Shown piece by piece: positions 9,635 through 17,593 of a DNA stretch of 64,000 bases. The notes beneath the pieces are model-generated. The model was not told where the DNA came from. It saw nothing but the letters and a program-made list of their open reading frames with translations, and searched no databases. Origin of the DNA: Clostridiaceae bacterium (GTDB taxonomy: Bacteria > Bacillota > Clostridia > Oscillospirales > Butyricicoccaceae); the NCBI GenBank assembly GCA_018383195.1, contig JAGZOP010000001.1, positions 186,001 through 250,000 of the forward strand, in the 5' to 3' direction. The number at the start of each line of letters is the position of its first letter. Position 1 is the first letter of the stretch. The translations under genes were made by a program, and so were the position numbers.

Positions 9635-9674
9635 AAAAACCCCCATCTGCATATGTTGCAGATGAGGGTTTTCT
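9635..9674. terminator. Bidirectional terminator between symporter and thiE
   Basis: CCCCATCTGCA and TGCAGATGAGGG form a stem flanked by A and T tracts, serving both the plus-strand symporter and the minus-strand thiamine operon. Confidence 0.85.
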
Positions 9675-9701
9675 TGTGCTCAAAGCAAAACGGTACAGCG
9701 C

Positions 9702-10307
9702 TTACCACTCTGATTCCAGTGCATGCAGATAGGCGCGCACATCCGCGCACTGCATCACACCGCTCATCACGCAGATACCGTCCGCACCCGCTGCGCGCAC
9801 CTGTGGTGCATTTTCCGCGTCAATGCCGCCGATTCCGTAAACCGGAACCGAAACCGCATTGCAGACCTCGCGCAAAAATTCCACCCCTCTGCCGGGCAGA
9901 CCGCGCTTGCAGTCGGTTTCAAAGACATGCCCTGCCGTGAGGTAAGTGCAGCCGAGGGATTGTGCCTCCCGTGCCTCCTCTATGCTGTGACAGGACGCAC
10001 CGAGCACCGAAAAGGCTCGTTTCTCCGCATCCTTCATTGTGCGCAGCACGTGCAGCGGCAGATGAACCGCCGGTGCACCGAACGCGGCTGCTGCACCGTA
10101 AAAGCTGTGCAGGATATAGGGCGTACCGAACTCCCTGCAAATTTCTAGCACCTTGGCGGCAAGCGCGCGGTACTCTTCCTCCGGCAAATCCTTTTCCCGC
10201 AGGAGGATGCCGCGCGGGCGGCATGCAGCAATCTCCCGCACACGCTCCAGAAAATCGTCCCGGCACAGCTTCCGGTTGGTCACGCACAGAATATCAGACA
10301 TAGACAT
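9702..10307 (-). CDS. thiE: Thiamine phosphate synthase
   Basis: A TIM-barrel protein of about 201 residues that joins the thiazole and pyrimidine halves of thiamine. Motifs include ILCVTNRKL at the start, GILLREKDL (pyrophosphate/substrate Lys), HLPLHVL, GASCHS and GIGGIDAENA with the phosphate-binding glycines. It is slightly short for the family and resembles the TenI/ThiE-like forms fused to operons in clostridia. It overlaps the end of thiH: ATG at 10307 or 10301 lies inside the last codons of thiH. It is the last gene of thiSFGHE. Confidence 0.85.
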   Translation of the reverse strand: MSMSDILCVTNRKLCRDDFLERVREIAACRPRGILLREKDLPEEEYRALAAKVLEICREFGTPYILHSFYGAAAAFGAPAVHLPLHVLRTMKDAEKRAFSVLGASCHSIEEAREAQSLGCTYLTAGHVFETDCKRGLPGRGVEFLREVCNAVSVPVYGIGGIDAENAPQVRAAGADGICVMSGVMQCADVRAYLHALESEW

Positions 10308-11547
10308 AGTCGTTGAGCACCGGCTGCAAGCCCTCTCCTGCCATATCGTGATACATCGCGCCGAAGCTGCGGCTGTCACAGATTTCAAACTGCTCATCAC
10401 CCTCCGGCTCTGCGGACTCCTTGCCGGTATACTTGCTCTCGTGATCACCGATGCCGGTCGAAACCCCGGCAGAAACCTTGGTCGCCGCAATTTTTACAAT
10501 GCCGTCCCGAAACGATGCACTCTCGCGGGAAGAAACCGTAATCCCCACAAACGGCAGGAAAATACGATAGGCGCAGAGAATTTGACAGAGCTGTTTTTCG
10601 CCCACATCCAAGGGATTGATTTGGTCGTTGTTTACAATCGGGCGCAGCCGCGGGCAGGACAGCGACATCTCGGCATACGGGTATTTGCGCTGCAAATAAT
10701 AAACATGGAGTGCGCTTGCGAGCGCGTCTTTCCGGAAATCGGAAAGCCCCAGCAGCGCCGAAAACGCCACCCCGCGCATGCCGCCGCGCAGCGCACGCTC
10801 CTGCGCGTCAAAGCGGTACGGCCATACACGCTTATGACCGGCGAGATGCAGGGTTTCGTACTTGTCTGCGTCGTAAGTTTCCTGAAATACGGTCACATAA
10901 TCCGCGCCACATTCGTGCAGATAGCGGTATTCGTCGGTGTTCACTGGATAAATCTCCAGTCCCACCATGCGGAAATATTTGCGCGCCAGCCTGCACGCTT
11001 CTCCGATATACGGCACATCGCTCTGGCTGCGGCTTTCCCCTGTCAGGATGAGGATTTCCTCCATGCCGCTGTCCGCAATAATCTGCATTTCGCGCTCAAT
11101 CTGCTCCATGGAAAGCTTCATGCGCTTGATATGGTTATAGCAGTTAAAGCCGCAGTATACACAGTAGTTTTCGCAGTAATTCGCAATGTAGAGCGGGGTA
11201 AACAGATAGACAGTGTTTCCGAAATGCTTGCTGGTTTCGCGCCGCGCCCGCTCTGCCATCTGTTCCAAAAACGGTGCAGCAGCAGGCGAGAGCAGCGCCT
11301 TAAAATCCTCAACCGTACACGTTTCATGTTCCAGCGCCGCACGGACGTCCTTTGCCGTATAGGTTTCCGGCTGATAGCCGTGCATCTGCCGCATGACCTT
11401 TTCACAGACATCGGACTCAATCTGCTCCATACCGGGCAGATATTCCATATGATTTCTGCGGGAACCCGGGTCGTTTTCCAGACGATGCTTTTTTTTGAGC
11501 GCTTCTGTGGACAGATATTCGGAGTCTACAAAATACTGATTTTCCAT
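10294..11547 (-). CDS. thiH: 2-iminoacetate synthase (radical SAM)
   Basis: A 417-residue radical SAM enzyme that cleaves tyrosine to give dehydroglycine for thiazole formation. The iron-sulfur cluster motif CENYCVYC (Cx3Cx2C) is present in the context YIANYCENYCVYCGFNC. Downstream blocks include EEILILTGESRSQSDVPYI (SAM-binding glycine/glutamate region) and SCPRLRPI. Length fits the family (about 370-470). It lies 10 bases after thiG and overlaps thiE, so transcription is shared. Use of ThiH rather than ThiO is typical of an anaerobe. Confidence 0.95.
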   Translation of the reverse strand: MENQYFVDSEYLSTEALKKKHRLENDPGSRRNHMEYLPGMEQIESDVCEKVMRQMHGYQPETYTAKDVRAALEHETCTVEDFKALLSPAAAPFLEQMAERARRETSKHFGNTVYLFTPLYIANYCENYCVYCGFNCYNHIKRMKLSMEQIEREMQIIADSGMEEILILTGESRSQSDVPYIGEACRLARKYFRMVGLEIYPVNTDEYRYLHECGADYVTVFQETYDADKYETLHLAGHKRVWPYRFDAQERALRGGMRGVAFSALLGLSDFRKDALASALHVYYLQRKYPYAEMSLSCPRLRPIVNNDQINPLDVGEKQLCQILCAYRIFLPFVGITVSSRESASFRDGIVKIAATKVSAGVSTGIGDHESKYTGKESAEPEGDEQFEICDSRSFGAMYHDMAGEGLQPVLNDYVYV

Positions 11548-11557
11548 GATATCCTCC

Positions 11558-12325
11558 TCAGTCGCGCAGAAAACCGGTCAGCGGGTCGGACGCGGACGCA
11601 CCGCGAGTCAGCACCCTGCCAAGCCCCGCCAGATATGCCTTTCTGCCCGCTTCAATCGCCTGCCGGAACGCCGCCGCCATCATAGGCAGGTCGCCCGCCG
11701 TCGCAAGCGCCGTGTTTGCCATAATCGCGGCAGCGCCCATTTCCATCGCTTCGCACGCCTGAGAGGGACGACCGATGCCCGCATCCACGATGATGGGCAG
11801 ATCGATTTCGTCAATCAAAATCTGAATAAATTCGCGGGTTGCAAGCCCCTTGTTTGAACCGATTGGAGATGCAAGCGGCATCACAGTCGCCGCGCCTGCG
11901 TTCACCAGATCGCGCGCCGCATTGAGGTCCGGATACATATAAGGCATCACGACAAAGCCCTCGTTTGCCAGAATCTCGGTCGCTTTGATGGTTTCTGCGT
12001 TGTCCGGCAGCAGGTACTTGGTATCCCGCATAATTTCCACCTTTACAAAATTGCCGCAGCCGAGTTCACGCGCCAGCCGCGCAATGCGTACAGCTTCTTC
12101 CGCAGTTCTCGCGCCCGAGGTATTCGGCAGCAGCGTGACGCCCTTTGGGATAAAATCCAGAATGTTTTCCTGCTCCTTTGTATTGGCGCGGCGCACCGCA
12201 AGCGTGATAATTTCTGCGCCTGCGTCGCGTACAGCGGCTTCAATCAGCCGCAGCGAGTATTTGCCCGAACCCAAAATGAATCTGGACTGAAATTCATGTC
12301 CGCCAATTACCAGTTTATCTGTCAT
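11558..12325 (-). CDS. thiG: Thiazole synthase
   Basis: A 255-residue enzyme that builds the thiazole ring from deoxyxylulose phosphate, dehydroglycine and ThiS thiocarboxylate. Visible motifs: FILGSGKY near the start, TLAVRR (the Lys/Arg region around the Schiff-base lysine), VKVEIM, MPLASPIGSNKGL and VDAGIGRPSQACEAMEMG. Length matches the family. Ribosome site AAGAAGGAT precedes ATG 12325. It lies between thiF and thiH in the thiamine operon. Confidence 0.95.
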   Translation of the reverse strand: MTDKLVIGGHEFQSRFILGSGKYSLRLIEAAVRDAGAEIITLAVRRANTKEQENILDFIPKGVTLLPNTSGARTAEEAVRIARLARELGCGNFVKVEIMRDTKYLLPDNAETIKATEILANEGFVVMPYMYPDLNAARDLVNAGAATVMPLASPIGSNKGLATREFIQILIDEIDLPIIVDAGIGRPSQACEAMEMGAAAIMANTALATAGDLPMMAAAFRQAIEAGRKAYLAGLGRVLTRGASASDPLTGFLRD

Positions 12326-12379
12326 AGGATTATCCTTCTTTCCTGAAATCGAAAATGAAATTTGTAAACACGCCGCGTT

Positions 12380-13021
12380 TTACAACGGCTCCAGTCCTGC
12401 GAGAATACGGATGACCGCATGCGCCTGATGCGCCGCGCAAAGCATCACCCGCGAAGCGACCAGACCCATACCGTCTGCCACATCGCTGCTTTCGTCGCCG
12501 CACAGCACAAACCGCGCCGCAACCTTTCTCGTCCGGATCTCATTTGCGGAACCAACTCCCGCCATACCAGAGGCGGCAACCAGGTATTTTTCCGGCATTG
12601 TTTCAAACACACCGTCTGTCAGCATCGCCTTTTCCTCCGCGCGGTCAAATGCTTCGCAGATGATATCCGCGCCGCAAAGCAGTTCCGCCAGATTGTCTTT
12701 TGTAATTTTTGCATTATACGCTTCGACTGTGAGGTAGGGCGCGATTTCCTTGAGGTTTTCGGCAAGCGCCTCTGCCTTCGGCATGCCGATCTGCACAGCC
12801 CGATACTGCTGCCGGTGCAGATTGGTCAGCTCAACCCGATCGAAATCAATCAGGATTAGCTTTCCGATTCCGGCTCTTGCAAGGCTCACCGCAATATGGG
12901 AGCCAAGCCCGCCAAGACCGCAGACCGCCACCGACGCGCCGGACAGCCGCGCCTGAAGCGCGCTGCCATGCCGGTCATTTAATGCTTTCTGCCAAGCTTC
13001 TCTGGATGGAATTCCTGCCAT
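12380..13021 (-). CDS. thiF: Sulfur carrier protein ThiS adenylyltransferase
   Basis: A 213-residue member of the E1-like ThiF/MoeB family that activates the C-terminus of ThiS. The ATP-binding motif is VAVCGLGGLGSHIAVSLARAG, followed by DFDRVELTNLHRQQY. It lacks the extra zinc-binding CxxC pairs and rhodanese domain of longer homologues, which is the short form common in clostridia (ThiF family 2). The stop of thiS overlaps its start by one base (13021), implying coupling. Confidence 0.9.
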   Translation of the reverse strand: MAGIPSREAWQKALNDRHGSALQARLSGASVAVCGLGGLGSHIAVSLARAGIGKLILIDFDRVELTNLHRQQYRAVQIGMPKAEALAENLKEIAPYLTVEAYNAKITKDNLAELLCGADIICEAFDRAEEKAMLTDGVFETMPEKYLVAASGMAGVGSANEIRTRKVAARFVLCGDESSDVADGMGLVASRVMLCAAHQAHAVIRILAGLEPL

Positions 13022-13215
13022 CAGCCGCCTCCGACGAAGCTGACAACCTCCAGCGAATCGCCCTCCTCGAGCACGGTTGTCTCATAAGCCGATTTTGGAA
13101 TAATCTCGCCATTGCGCTCCACGGCAATCCGTTTCGGGTCAAAGGATGTCCCCGACAGATATTCTGCCAGCGTTTTGCCGGCGACCGGGAAAAACTCCCC
13201 ATTTATTTTTACCAT
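13021..13215 (-). CDS. thiS: Sulfur carrier protein
   Basis: A 64-residue ubiquitin-like sulfur carrier. It starts MVKINGEFFPV and ends SFVGGG, giving the C-terminal Gly-Gly tail that is adenylated by ThiF and turned into a thiocarboxylate. Ribosome site AAGGAGA is 6-7 bases upstream of ATG 13215. It is the first gene of thiSFGHE and is preceded by a 260-base leader and two TPP riboswitch-terminator units. Confidence 0.92.
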   Translation of the reverse strand: MVKINGEFFPVAGKTLAEYLSGTSFDPKRIAVERNGEIIPKSAYETTVLEEGDSLEVVSFVGGG

Positions 13216-13478
13216 ACATTTGTCTCCTTGCCTTTTGAAATGCAGAACTCATTTCCTGTTTTTGCTTCAATCAAAAACAGCTGCTTCTTTGTTCGAGAAA
13301 CGGCAATCACAGCGTCGCTTCCCTATTCAAATCCATCCGGCTTGACGCGCAGATGGCCGGTCGAAACTCACTGGTTTCCTCTCACGCCGGAACACGGCTT
13401 CCCATCGCTGTGATACAGACGCAGGGCGCTCCCCCTCGTCCGCCGCGGACTGACCGCGGATGCCGCTCACATCCTTTC
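13216..13478 (-). other. Long leader between the second riboswitch terminator and thiS
   Basis: About 260 bases without a supported gene. A perfect 9-bp hairpin (CTGTTTTTG at 13256-13264, CAAAAACAG at 13272-13280) lies 41 bases before thiS. I see no TPP, cobalamin or T-box signature. It may be untranslated mRNA with unknown control. Confidence 0.4.
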
Positions 13479-13514
13479 AAAAGAAAAATCGGAGACACAC
13501 CCGAGGCGCCTCCG
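13479..13514 (-). terminator. Terminator of TPP riboswitch B (expression platform)
   Basis: On the minus strand CGGAGGCGC and GTGTCTCCG pair, followed by TTTTTCTTT. It lies directly after riboswitch B and before thiS, as expected of a TPP-controlled terminator. Confidence 0.8.
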
Positions 13515-13520
13515 AAAGAA

Positions 13521-13602
13521 TCCTTTCCTACGGCGGCATTACCCGCATCAGGTTTATGGGTCGAAGGTCCAACCTTCCTCTCAGCCTGTCTACAAGCTCC
13601 CC
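13521..13602 (-). ncRNA. TPP riboswitch B (second of a tandem pair)
   Basis: The complement reads GGGGAGC, then CAGGCTGAGAGGAAG, then AACCTGATGCGGGTAATGCC and CGTAGGAAA. The CUGAGA and ACCUGAU...GGGUAAU...GCGUAGGAA blocks are the conserved core of the TPP (THI) aptamer. It is followed at once by a terminator, so TPP should stop transcription before thiS. Confidence 0.95.
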
Positions 13603-13623
13603 GGTGTATGCGATTTTTCATAA

Positions 13624-13661
13624 ATTAAAAAAACTGGGAGACACCTGATACGATGCCTCCC
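13624..13661 (-). terminator. Terminator of TPP riboswitch A (expression platform)
   Basis: GGGAGGCA and TGTCTCCC pair on the minus strand and are followed by a run of seven T. It sits between the two riboswitches and shares the same stem design as terminator B. Confidence 0.8.
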
Positions 13662-13676
13662 AAAAATCACGTCATG

Positions 13677-13755
13677 ATTCCTACGGCGGCATTATCCGCA
13701 TCAGGTTCATGGGTCGAAGGTCCAACCTTCCTCTCAGCCTGTTTACAAGCTCCCC
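13677..13755 (-). ncRNA. TPP riboswitch A (first of a tandem pair)
   Basis: Nearly identical to riboswitch B over about 80 bases: GGGGAGC, CAGGCTGAGAGGAAG, AACCTGATGCGGATAATGCC, CGTAGGAAT. It begins only 8-9 bases after the -10 box of the thiamine operon promoter, so it is at the very start of the transcript. Confidence 0.95.
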
Positions 13756-13763
13756 GTTTTTTT

Positions 13764-13792
13764 ATTATACTCCCGATTTCCTTCCTATGCAA
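13764..13792 (-). promoter_or_regulatory. Promoter of the thiSFGHE operon
   Basis: TTGCAT (13787-13792), 17 bases, TATAAT (13764-13769) on the minus strand, immediately upstream of riboswitch A. The -10 is perfect and the -35 is weak. Confidence 0.65.
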
Positions 13793-13804
13793 GAGGGATT
13801 CGGC

Positions 13805-13832
13805 ACCCTCCCCCGCTCTTCTGCATAGTCTG
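13805..13832 (+). promoter_or_regulatory. Candidate SigK-type (mother-cell) promoter of dpaA
   Basis: AC (13805-13806), a 17-base spacer, then CATAGTCTG (13824-13832). The SigK consensus is AC, 16-17 bases, CATANNNTA; only the last base differs. In B. subtilis the dpa (spoVF) operon is SigK-dependent, which supports the reading. The transcript would start just before the AAAGGAGG ribosome site. Confidence 0.5.
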
Positions 13833-13854
13833 CTGATAAAGGAGGCGATGAAAT

Positions 13855-14274
13855 ATGAAAAAAAGCGCGTCGCTGACCGTCATAGGCGGCGACATGCGGC
13901 AGGCATTTCTGGCGCAGCTTTTATCGGAGGACGGACACCGGATTGCCGTCTCCGCACTTGAGCGGCATCGCTTTGACAGCCGCATCATCCGCGCATCGGC
14001 GCCCGGCTTCGGCATGGACGCGGGAGTGCATGCTGTAATTCTCCCCATGCCTGCCGAACGCGATGAAGGGATGCTCAACGCGCCGCTCTCCAATACATCG
14101 TACCATATCCAAACCATTCTGGACGCAATCCCCCCGGGGATGCTGGTGCTTGCGGGCGCCGCGTCCGAAAATGTCCGCAGCCATGCCGCACAAAACCATC
14201 TGCACCTGATTGACTACCTTGCCCGCGAAGAACTCGCCATCCGCAACGCGGTACCGACCGCAGCAGCGATTTAG
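13855..14274 (+). CDS. dpaA: Dipicolinate synthase subunit A, 5' piece (split gene, piece 1 of 3)
   Basis: DpaA (SpoVFA) with DpaB oxidises dihydrodipicolinate to dipicolinic acid in the mother cell, needed for heat-resistant spores. This piece encodes the N-terminal domain (SLTVIGGDMRQAFLAQLL to YLAREELAIRNAV). Only residues 1-133 belong to DpaA; beyond the core repeat at 14245-14255 the frame enters element 1 and stops at 14274. The piece lacks the nucleotide-binding domain, so it should be inactive alone. ATG 13855 has AAAGGAGG upstream. The rest of the gene is at 21162-21512 and 26640-26783; joining all three at the repeats gives 293 residues, against about 297 in B. subtilis. Confidence 0.92.
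   Translation: MKKSASLTVIGGDMRQAFLAQLLSEDGHRIAVSALERHRFDSRIIRASAPGFGMDAGVHAVILPMPAERDEGMLNAPLSNTSYHIQTILDAIPPGMLVLAGAASENVRSHAAQNHLHLIDYLAREELAIRNAVPTAAAI
14245..14255 (+). repeat. Left core/attachment site of element 1
   Basis: AACGCGGTACC, codons N131-A132-V133 plus two bases of P134. Identical to 21162-21172; after one mismatch a further ACCGC matches (14257-14261 and 21174-21178). Confidence 0.85.
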
Positions 14275-14283
14275 ATGCGCCTC

Positions 14284-15327
14284 TCAGTCCGCGTCATTGG
14301 GCAGCGTACCCTGTTCGTCCGAGTCAGCTTCTGCTTCATCGTCTTCAAACGCATCACTTTCATCCGAAGAGTCCGGCTCTTCATCCCGCTCCTCTTCTCC
14401 GGAAGTATCAGTCTCCTCTAAATCCGGTGCATCCGGTGTCTCAGGGTCGTCCTCCTCATCCGGCAAATCAAGCTCCGAATCATCCATTCGATCATTCTCA
14501 TTCAAATCGTCTGAATCGTCTGTGAAATCTTCAATCTTTCCCGGTGCAGCGGTACTGCCGGTTTGATTCACCGAATCCGGTATATCAAGACCGCTGCCTT
14601 CCAGATAGGAGATCAGTTCGGACACAGACAGTCCTGCCAGCTTTTCATACGTCAACTGCGGATACGCATCCACAGTTTTTTTCAAAAAAGCAGCCTTTCC
14701 AAGCGAAATTTGATAGCGGTCTGCAAGCGTTTCCATCTCTTCGGTTGCATGGATGGTCTGCGCGAGCACCATACCGCTTCCAATGGATGCATGCAGGCTG
14801 TCATCCAGCTCTTCAGACAGGCGTTCCCGCAGCGCGTCTGCACGCGGCTGATTCTGTCCATCTACCGAAAGCAGCAATGCATTCTGCTCGGTGCTGACAT
14901 ATCCGCACTGAATCATTTCATCCAGAATTTCATGAAGCGCGTCATCCAGTTTGACATGTTTCAGTTCCTTTTCTTTTAGGATACGGGCGCCGTCTGCATT
15001 GTTTGCCTGTGCACGCAGCACTTTTTCGCTGCGATTAACCTGCAGCATGACACTCGGATTGACATCCAGATAAACGGTCGCATCTGTATGGAAGTTGACC
15101 ATATATACAGACAGCATGCAAACCGCAATGCATGCCGCAGCCGACATGATATACCGGCGCATTCTGACCGGCTTTAGACCTCGGCGCTGAGTTCCATCCA
15201 GATACCATTCATCCCCACAAGCCTTTTTCACTGGCTGCTCCCAAAGCGCATCGATGTTCTCCGAATGAAACGCCTCCATCGCACGTTTCAGGTGCGTCTT
15301 GATATACGTCTCTGAAATCTTTTTCAT
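14284..15327 (-). CDS. RsgI-like membrane anti-sigma factor with a long acidic tail
   Basis: A 347-residue protein. The first 110 residues are cytoplasmic and basic, ending at a single membrane helix (IMSAAACIAVCMLSVYMV). Then comes the RsgI-type extracytoplasmic domain (TVYLDVNPSVMLQVNRSEKV, then GARILKE). The last 80 or so residues are almost all Asp, Glu, Ser and Pro, where RsgI proteins of cellulolytic clostridia carry carbohydrate-sensing modules. Its ATG at 15327 overlaps the stop of the sigma-factor gene (ATGA), as in typical sigma/anti-sigma pairs. It probably holds that sigma factor inactive until a surface signal arrives. It is the first gene after the left end of element 1. Confidence 0.75.
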   Translation of the reverse strand: MKKISETYIKTHLKRAMEAFHSENIDALWEQPVKKACGDEWYLDGTQRRGLKPVRMRRYIMSAAACIAVCMLSVYMVNFHTDATVYLDVNPSVMLQVNRSEKVLRAQANNADGARILKEKELKHVKLDDALHEILDEMIQCGYVSTEQNALLLSVDGQNQPRADALRERLSEELDDSLHASIGSGMVLAQTIHATEEMETLADRYQISLGKAAFLKKTVDAYPQLTYEKLAGLSVSELISYLEGSGLDIPDSVNQTGSTAAPGKIEDFTDDSDDLNENDRMDDSELDLPDEEDDPETPDAPDLEETDTSGEEERDEEPDSSDESDAFEDDEAEADSDEQGTLPNDAD

Positions 15328-15899
15328 AGGTTTTCCTCCAACTGTCTGCGCAATTTTTTGAGTCCGCGCCGATACTTGGACAAAACGGTAGACAGCGGTA
15401 TATGCAGCAGTTCGCTGATCTCTCTGTGCCGCAGACCGGATACCGCATGCATGACAATAATCTGACATTCCTCCTGCGACAGCACCTGAAATGCTGTTTC
15501 CAACACAATCCGATCCTCGCGGTCCTCAATCTGATGAAAATCCACATCTTTCCGAATCTCTTCGACTGAAATTGCAGAAAAATGCTTTTGCCGCCGATAT
15601 TTCATCATGCAGATATTCCGCGTAATGGTGAAAATCCATGCCATCGGTTTCCCCATCGGCGTATACAGGTGCGCTGCCGACCTGATTTTCAAAAATGTTT
15701 CCTGCATCGCGTCCTCCGCATCGGTGCGGTTGCGCAGCAGCGAGAGCGCATATGAAAAAACAGCATTGCTGGTTTGCTGATACAGCGTGCAGAACGCCTC
15801 CTTTTCTCCGGCTTCAATCCGTGAAAACAGAGATTCGTCAATTTTAAGCGGCTCATCCGAATGCGGCGTATCACATACGATTGCAGTAAATACCAGCAT
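15324..15899 (-). CDS. ECF-type RNA polymerase sigma factor
   Basis: A 191-residue sigma-70-family factor. Region 2 is visible as RNRTDAEDAMQETFLKI and PMAWIFTITRNICMMKYRR. Region 4 is HREISELLHIPLSTVLSKYRRGLKKLRRQL, a helix-turn-helix for -35 binding. It lacks regions 1 and 3. Its gene is coupled by ATGA to the RsgI-like gene after it. Target genes are unknown. The nearby DUF4956/VTC genes end at 15938 on the same strand and could be cotranscribed or regulated. Confidence 0.85.
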   Translation of the reverse strand: MLVFTAIVCDTPHSDEPLKIDESLFSRIEAGEKEAFCTLYQQTSNAVFSYALSLLRNRTDAEDAMQETFLKIRSAAHLYTPMGKPMAWIFTITRNICMMKYRRQKHFSAISVEEIRKDVDFHQIEDREDRIVLETAFQVLSQEECQIIVMHAVSGLRHREISELLHIPLSTVLSKYRRGLKKLRRQLEENL

Positions 15900-15937
15900 A
15901 GAACATTCTCCCCGGGATATGTAATCTATGCGTTCTA

Positions 15938-16606
15938 TTATAGCTCATTTTTATCCCGCTGTACAAGTCCCAAGAGAATCGAAAGATTCCCGTTTCTGCA
16001 GCGCAGTGCATCCATGAATTCTTGATCCTGCTCCGGATTTCTCAGTTCAACCCGGTACGACAATTCGTACATGGTTCCCATGTTGGTCGTTTTCACCCGC
16101 TCAAGATATGCACTTTTGGTATATTGCTGGAACAAATCCTCAAAAATCCCATGGTAATTCAGATCTTCGGGGATTGTAATCCGAAGTTCCCGCTCCTTGG
16201 GAACTTCGCTACCGAAATGCATTTTTTCCAATCCGGTAATTGCAACGCCGATGACTAAGGTAATCAACGCCGCCAGAGATAAAAATCCCATCCCAACAGC
16301 AAGACCAACCGCCATAGCGAAGAAAATAAAACCAATCTCCCGTGCAGAACCCGGAGCACTCCGGAACCGTACCAAACCAAATGCGCCCAAGACTGCAACC
16401 GATGTCCCGAGATTTCCATTGACGATCATAATCACCGAGGCTACAAGCAGCGGGAGCACTGCTAAAGTCGTGGTAACGCTGCCGATGTGAACCGCAGAGT
16501 TCTTATAAAGAACCGCAATCACAATGCCGAGAACCAAAGCGGATGCCATAGCTGCGGCGACTGTTGCAGCAGAAAAGGTTCCTGCGTGAAAAATACTGCT
16601 TAACAT
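15938..16606 (-). CDS. DUF4956 membrane protein
   Basis: A 222-residue protein of the DUF4956 family. It has about four membrane helices in residues 15-130 (AMASALVLGIVIAVLY, VLPLLVASVIMIV, GLVRFRSAPGSAREIGFIFFAMAVGLAVG), then a soluble C-terminal domain. Members usually sit next to VTC-domain polyphosphate-polymerase-like proteins, as here. Function is unknown; a role in polyphosphate or cell-surface assembly is suggested only by that linkage. Its start overlaps the VTC gene end by 7 bases (16600-16606). Confidence 0.8.
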   Translation of the reverse strand: MLSSIFHAGTFSAATVAAAMASALVLGIVIAVLYKNSAVHIGSVTTTLAVLPLLVASVIMIVNGNLGTSVAVLGAFGLVRFRSAPGSAREIGFIFFAMAVGLAVGMGFLSLAALITLVIGVAITGLEKMHFGSEVPKERELRITIPEDLNYHGIFEDLFQQYTKSAYLERVKTTNMGTMYELSYRVELRNPEQDQEFMDALRCRNGNLSILLGLVQRDKNEL

Positions 16607-17355
16607 ACTTTTTCCCTCCTGATATGATTCCAGTTTTCGTTTTGATGCGCCATCATGCGCTCCAGATCAAAGGCATCATAGTCCTTTTTATAGATGTTCC
16701 CGTATTTTGAAAATGAAACCGGATAAATTGCCAGTTCTGAAAGGATTCTTGTAAACCAAAGCGGCGTTGCGCCCAAAATCTTGCTTTCCATCAAGTAATA
16801 TCCCTCCGGCAGAAGCAGTTCCCCGCAGTCCCCCCTTTCCAGATGCATCTGATCCCGTCGGCTCCGAATGTTGTGATCGAATGTAACCCGAAACGCCGCA
16901 TCCTGCCTGCCAAACAATGCAATCCGGTCATAAGCCAGATAAAGGCTTTCCGCCAACCGATATCTGGACAGGAAAAAATCGATCTCACGAAGAATCTGGC
17001 TGTCTTTTTGCGGCACAATCCCACGCTCCAAATAGTCATATGCCTCTTGAAGCGACAGCTGAATCCTGCGTTTATTCACAATCTGCTTGTACTTTTTCTT
17101 AATCTCCAGAAATACAGCTGAATCCAACGCAGGGATTCCATAACTCCTCAGGCGGAGTTTTTCTTTGTACACCGGTTTTTCGATCGACTTGCGGATCAGT
17201 TCAGAGTCCGGCGTATCGTAGTAAATATTGCAGATGGTGTGCAGGCCGTACTGATCTTCCTGCATGTATGGCAGCAGGCGAAGCCGCAGTTCCCGATACA
17301 CATCCTCCGGCATCAAATATTTTTTCTCGTAGCGATTAAAGACCGACTGGCTCAT
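16600..17355 (-). CDS. VTC/CYTH-type polyphosphate polymerase domain protein
   Basis: A 251-residue protein with the VTC (CYTH-like) tunnel fold that in yeast Vtc4 makes polyphosphate from ATP. Typical features are the N-terminal RYEKKYLMPEDVYRELR, IYYDTPDSELIRKSIEKPVYKEKLRLRSYG and FLEIKKKYKQIVNKRR, whose basic residues line the active tunnel, and the C-terminal LMESKILGATP. The pairing with DUF4956 is a recurring bacterial gene pair. Activity is inferred from the family. Promoter region upstream is 17356-17593. Confidence 0.8.
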   Translation of the reverse strand: MSQSVFNRYEKKYLMPEDVYRELRLRLLPYMQEDQYGLHTICNIYYDTPDSELIRKSIEKPVYKEKLRLRSYGIPALDSAVFLEIKKKYKQIVNKRRIQLSLQEAYDYLERGIVPQKDSQILREIDFFLSRYRLAESLYLAYDRIALFGRQDAAFRVTFDHNIRSRRDQMHLERGDCGELLLPEGYYLMESKILGATPLWFTRILSELAIYPVSFSKYGNIYKKDYDAFDLERMMAHQNENWNHIRREKVC

Positions 17356-17593
17356 CTTCTATTCCTCCTGTCTCGCATTTTTTGTGGATCTATAAGAGTA
17401 ATGCAGGGGCAGGCGTTTTTATTGCATGGACATTGATAATTTTTTGAGCGTTCCCTCTGTGGCAGGTTTGTGCCTGCCCGAAACGCAAACTTCACCTCAG
17501 ATCATTGAAATGCGGGAATTTATATGCTAAATTATAGGGGAGCAGGATTCTGAAAAGAATCCGCTTGATCGAACCTGTGAAAGGAGCATAACG

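Noticed and set aside
13855..14274. dpaA as a simple truncated pseudogene
   Set aside because: The missing two thirds are present downstream in phase, flanked by matching repeats and recombinase genes; no decay (stops, indels) in any piece.
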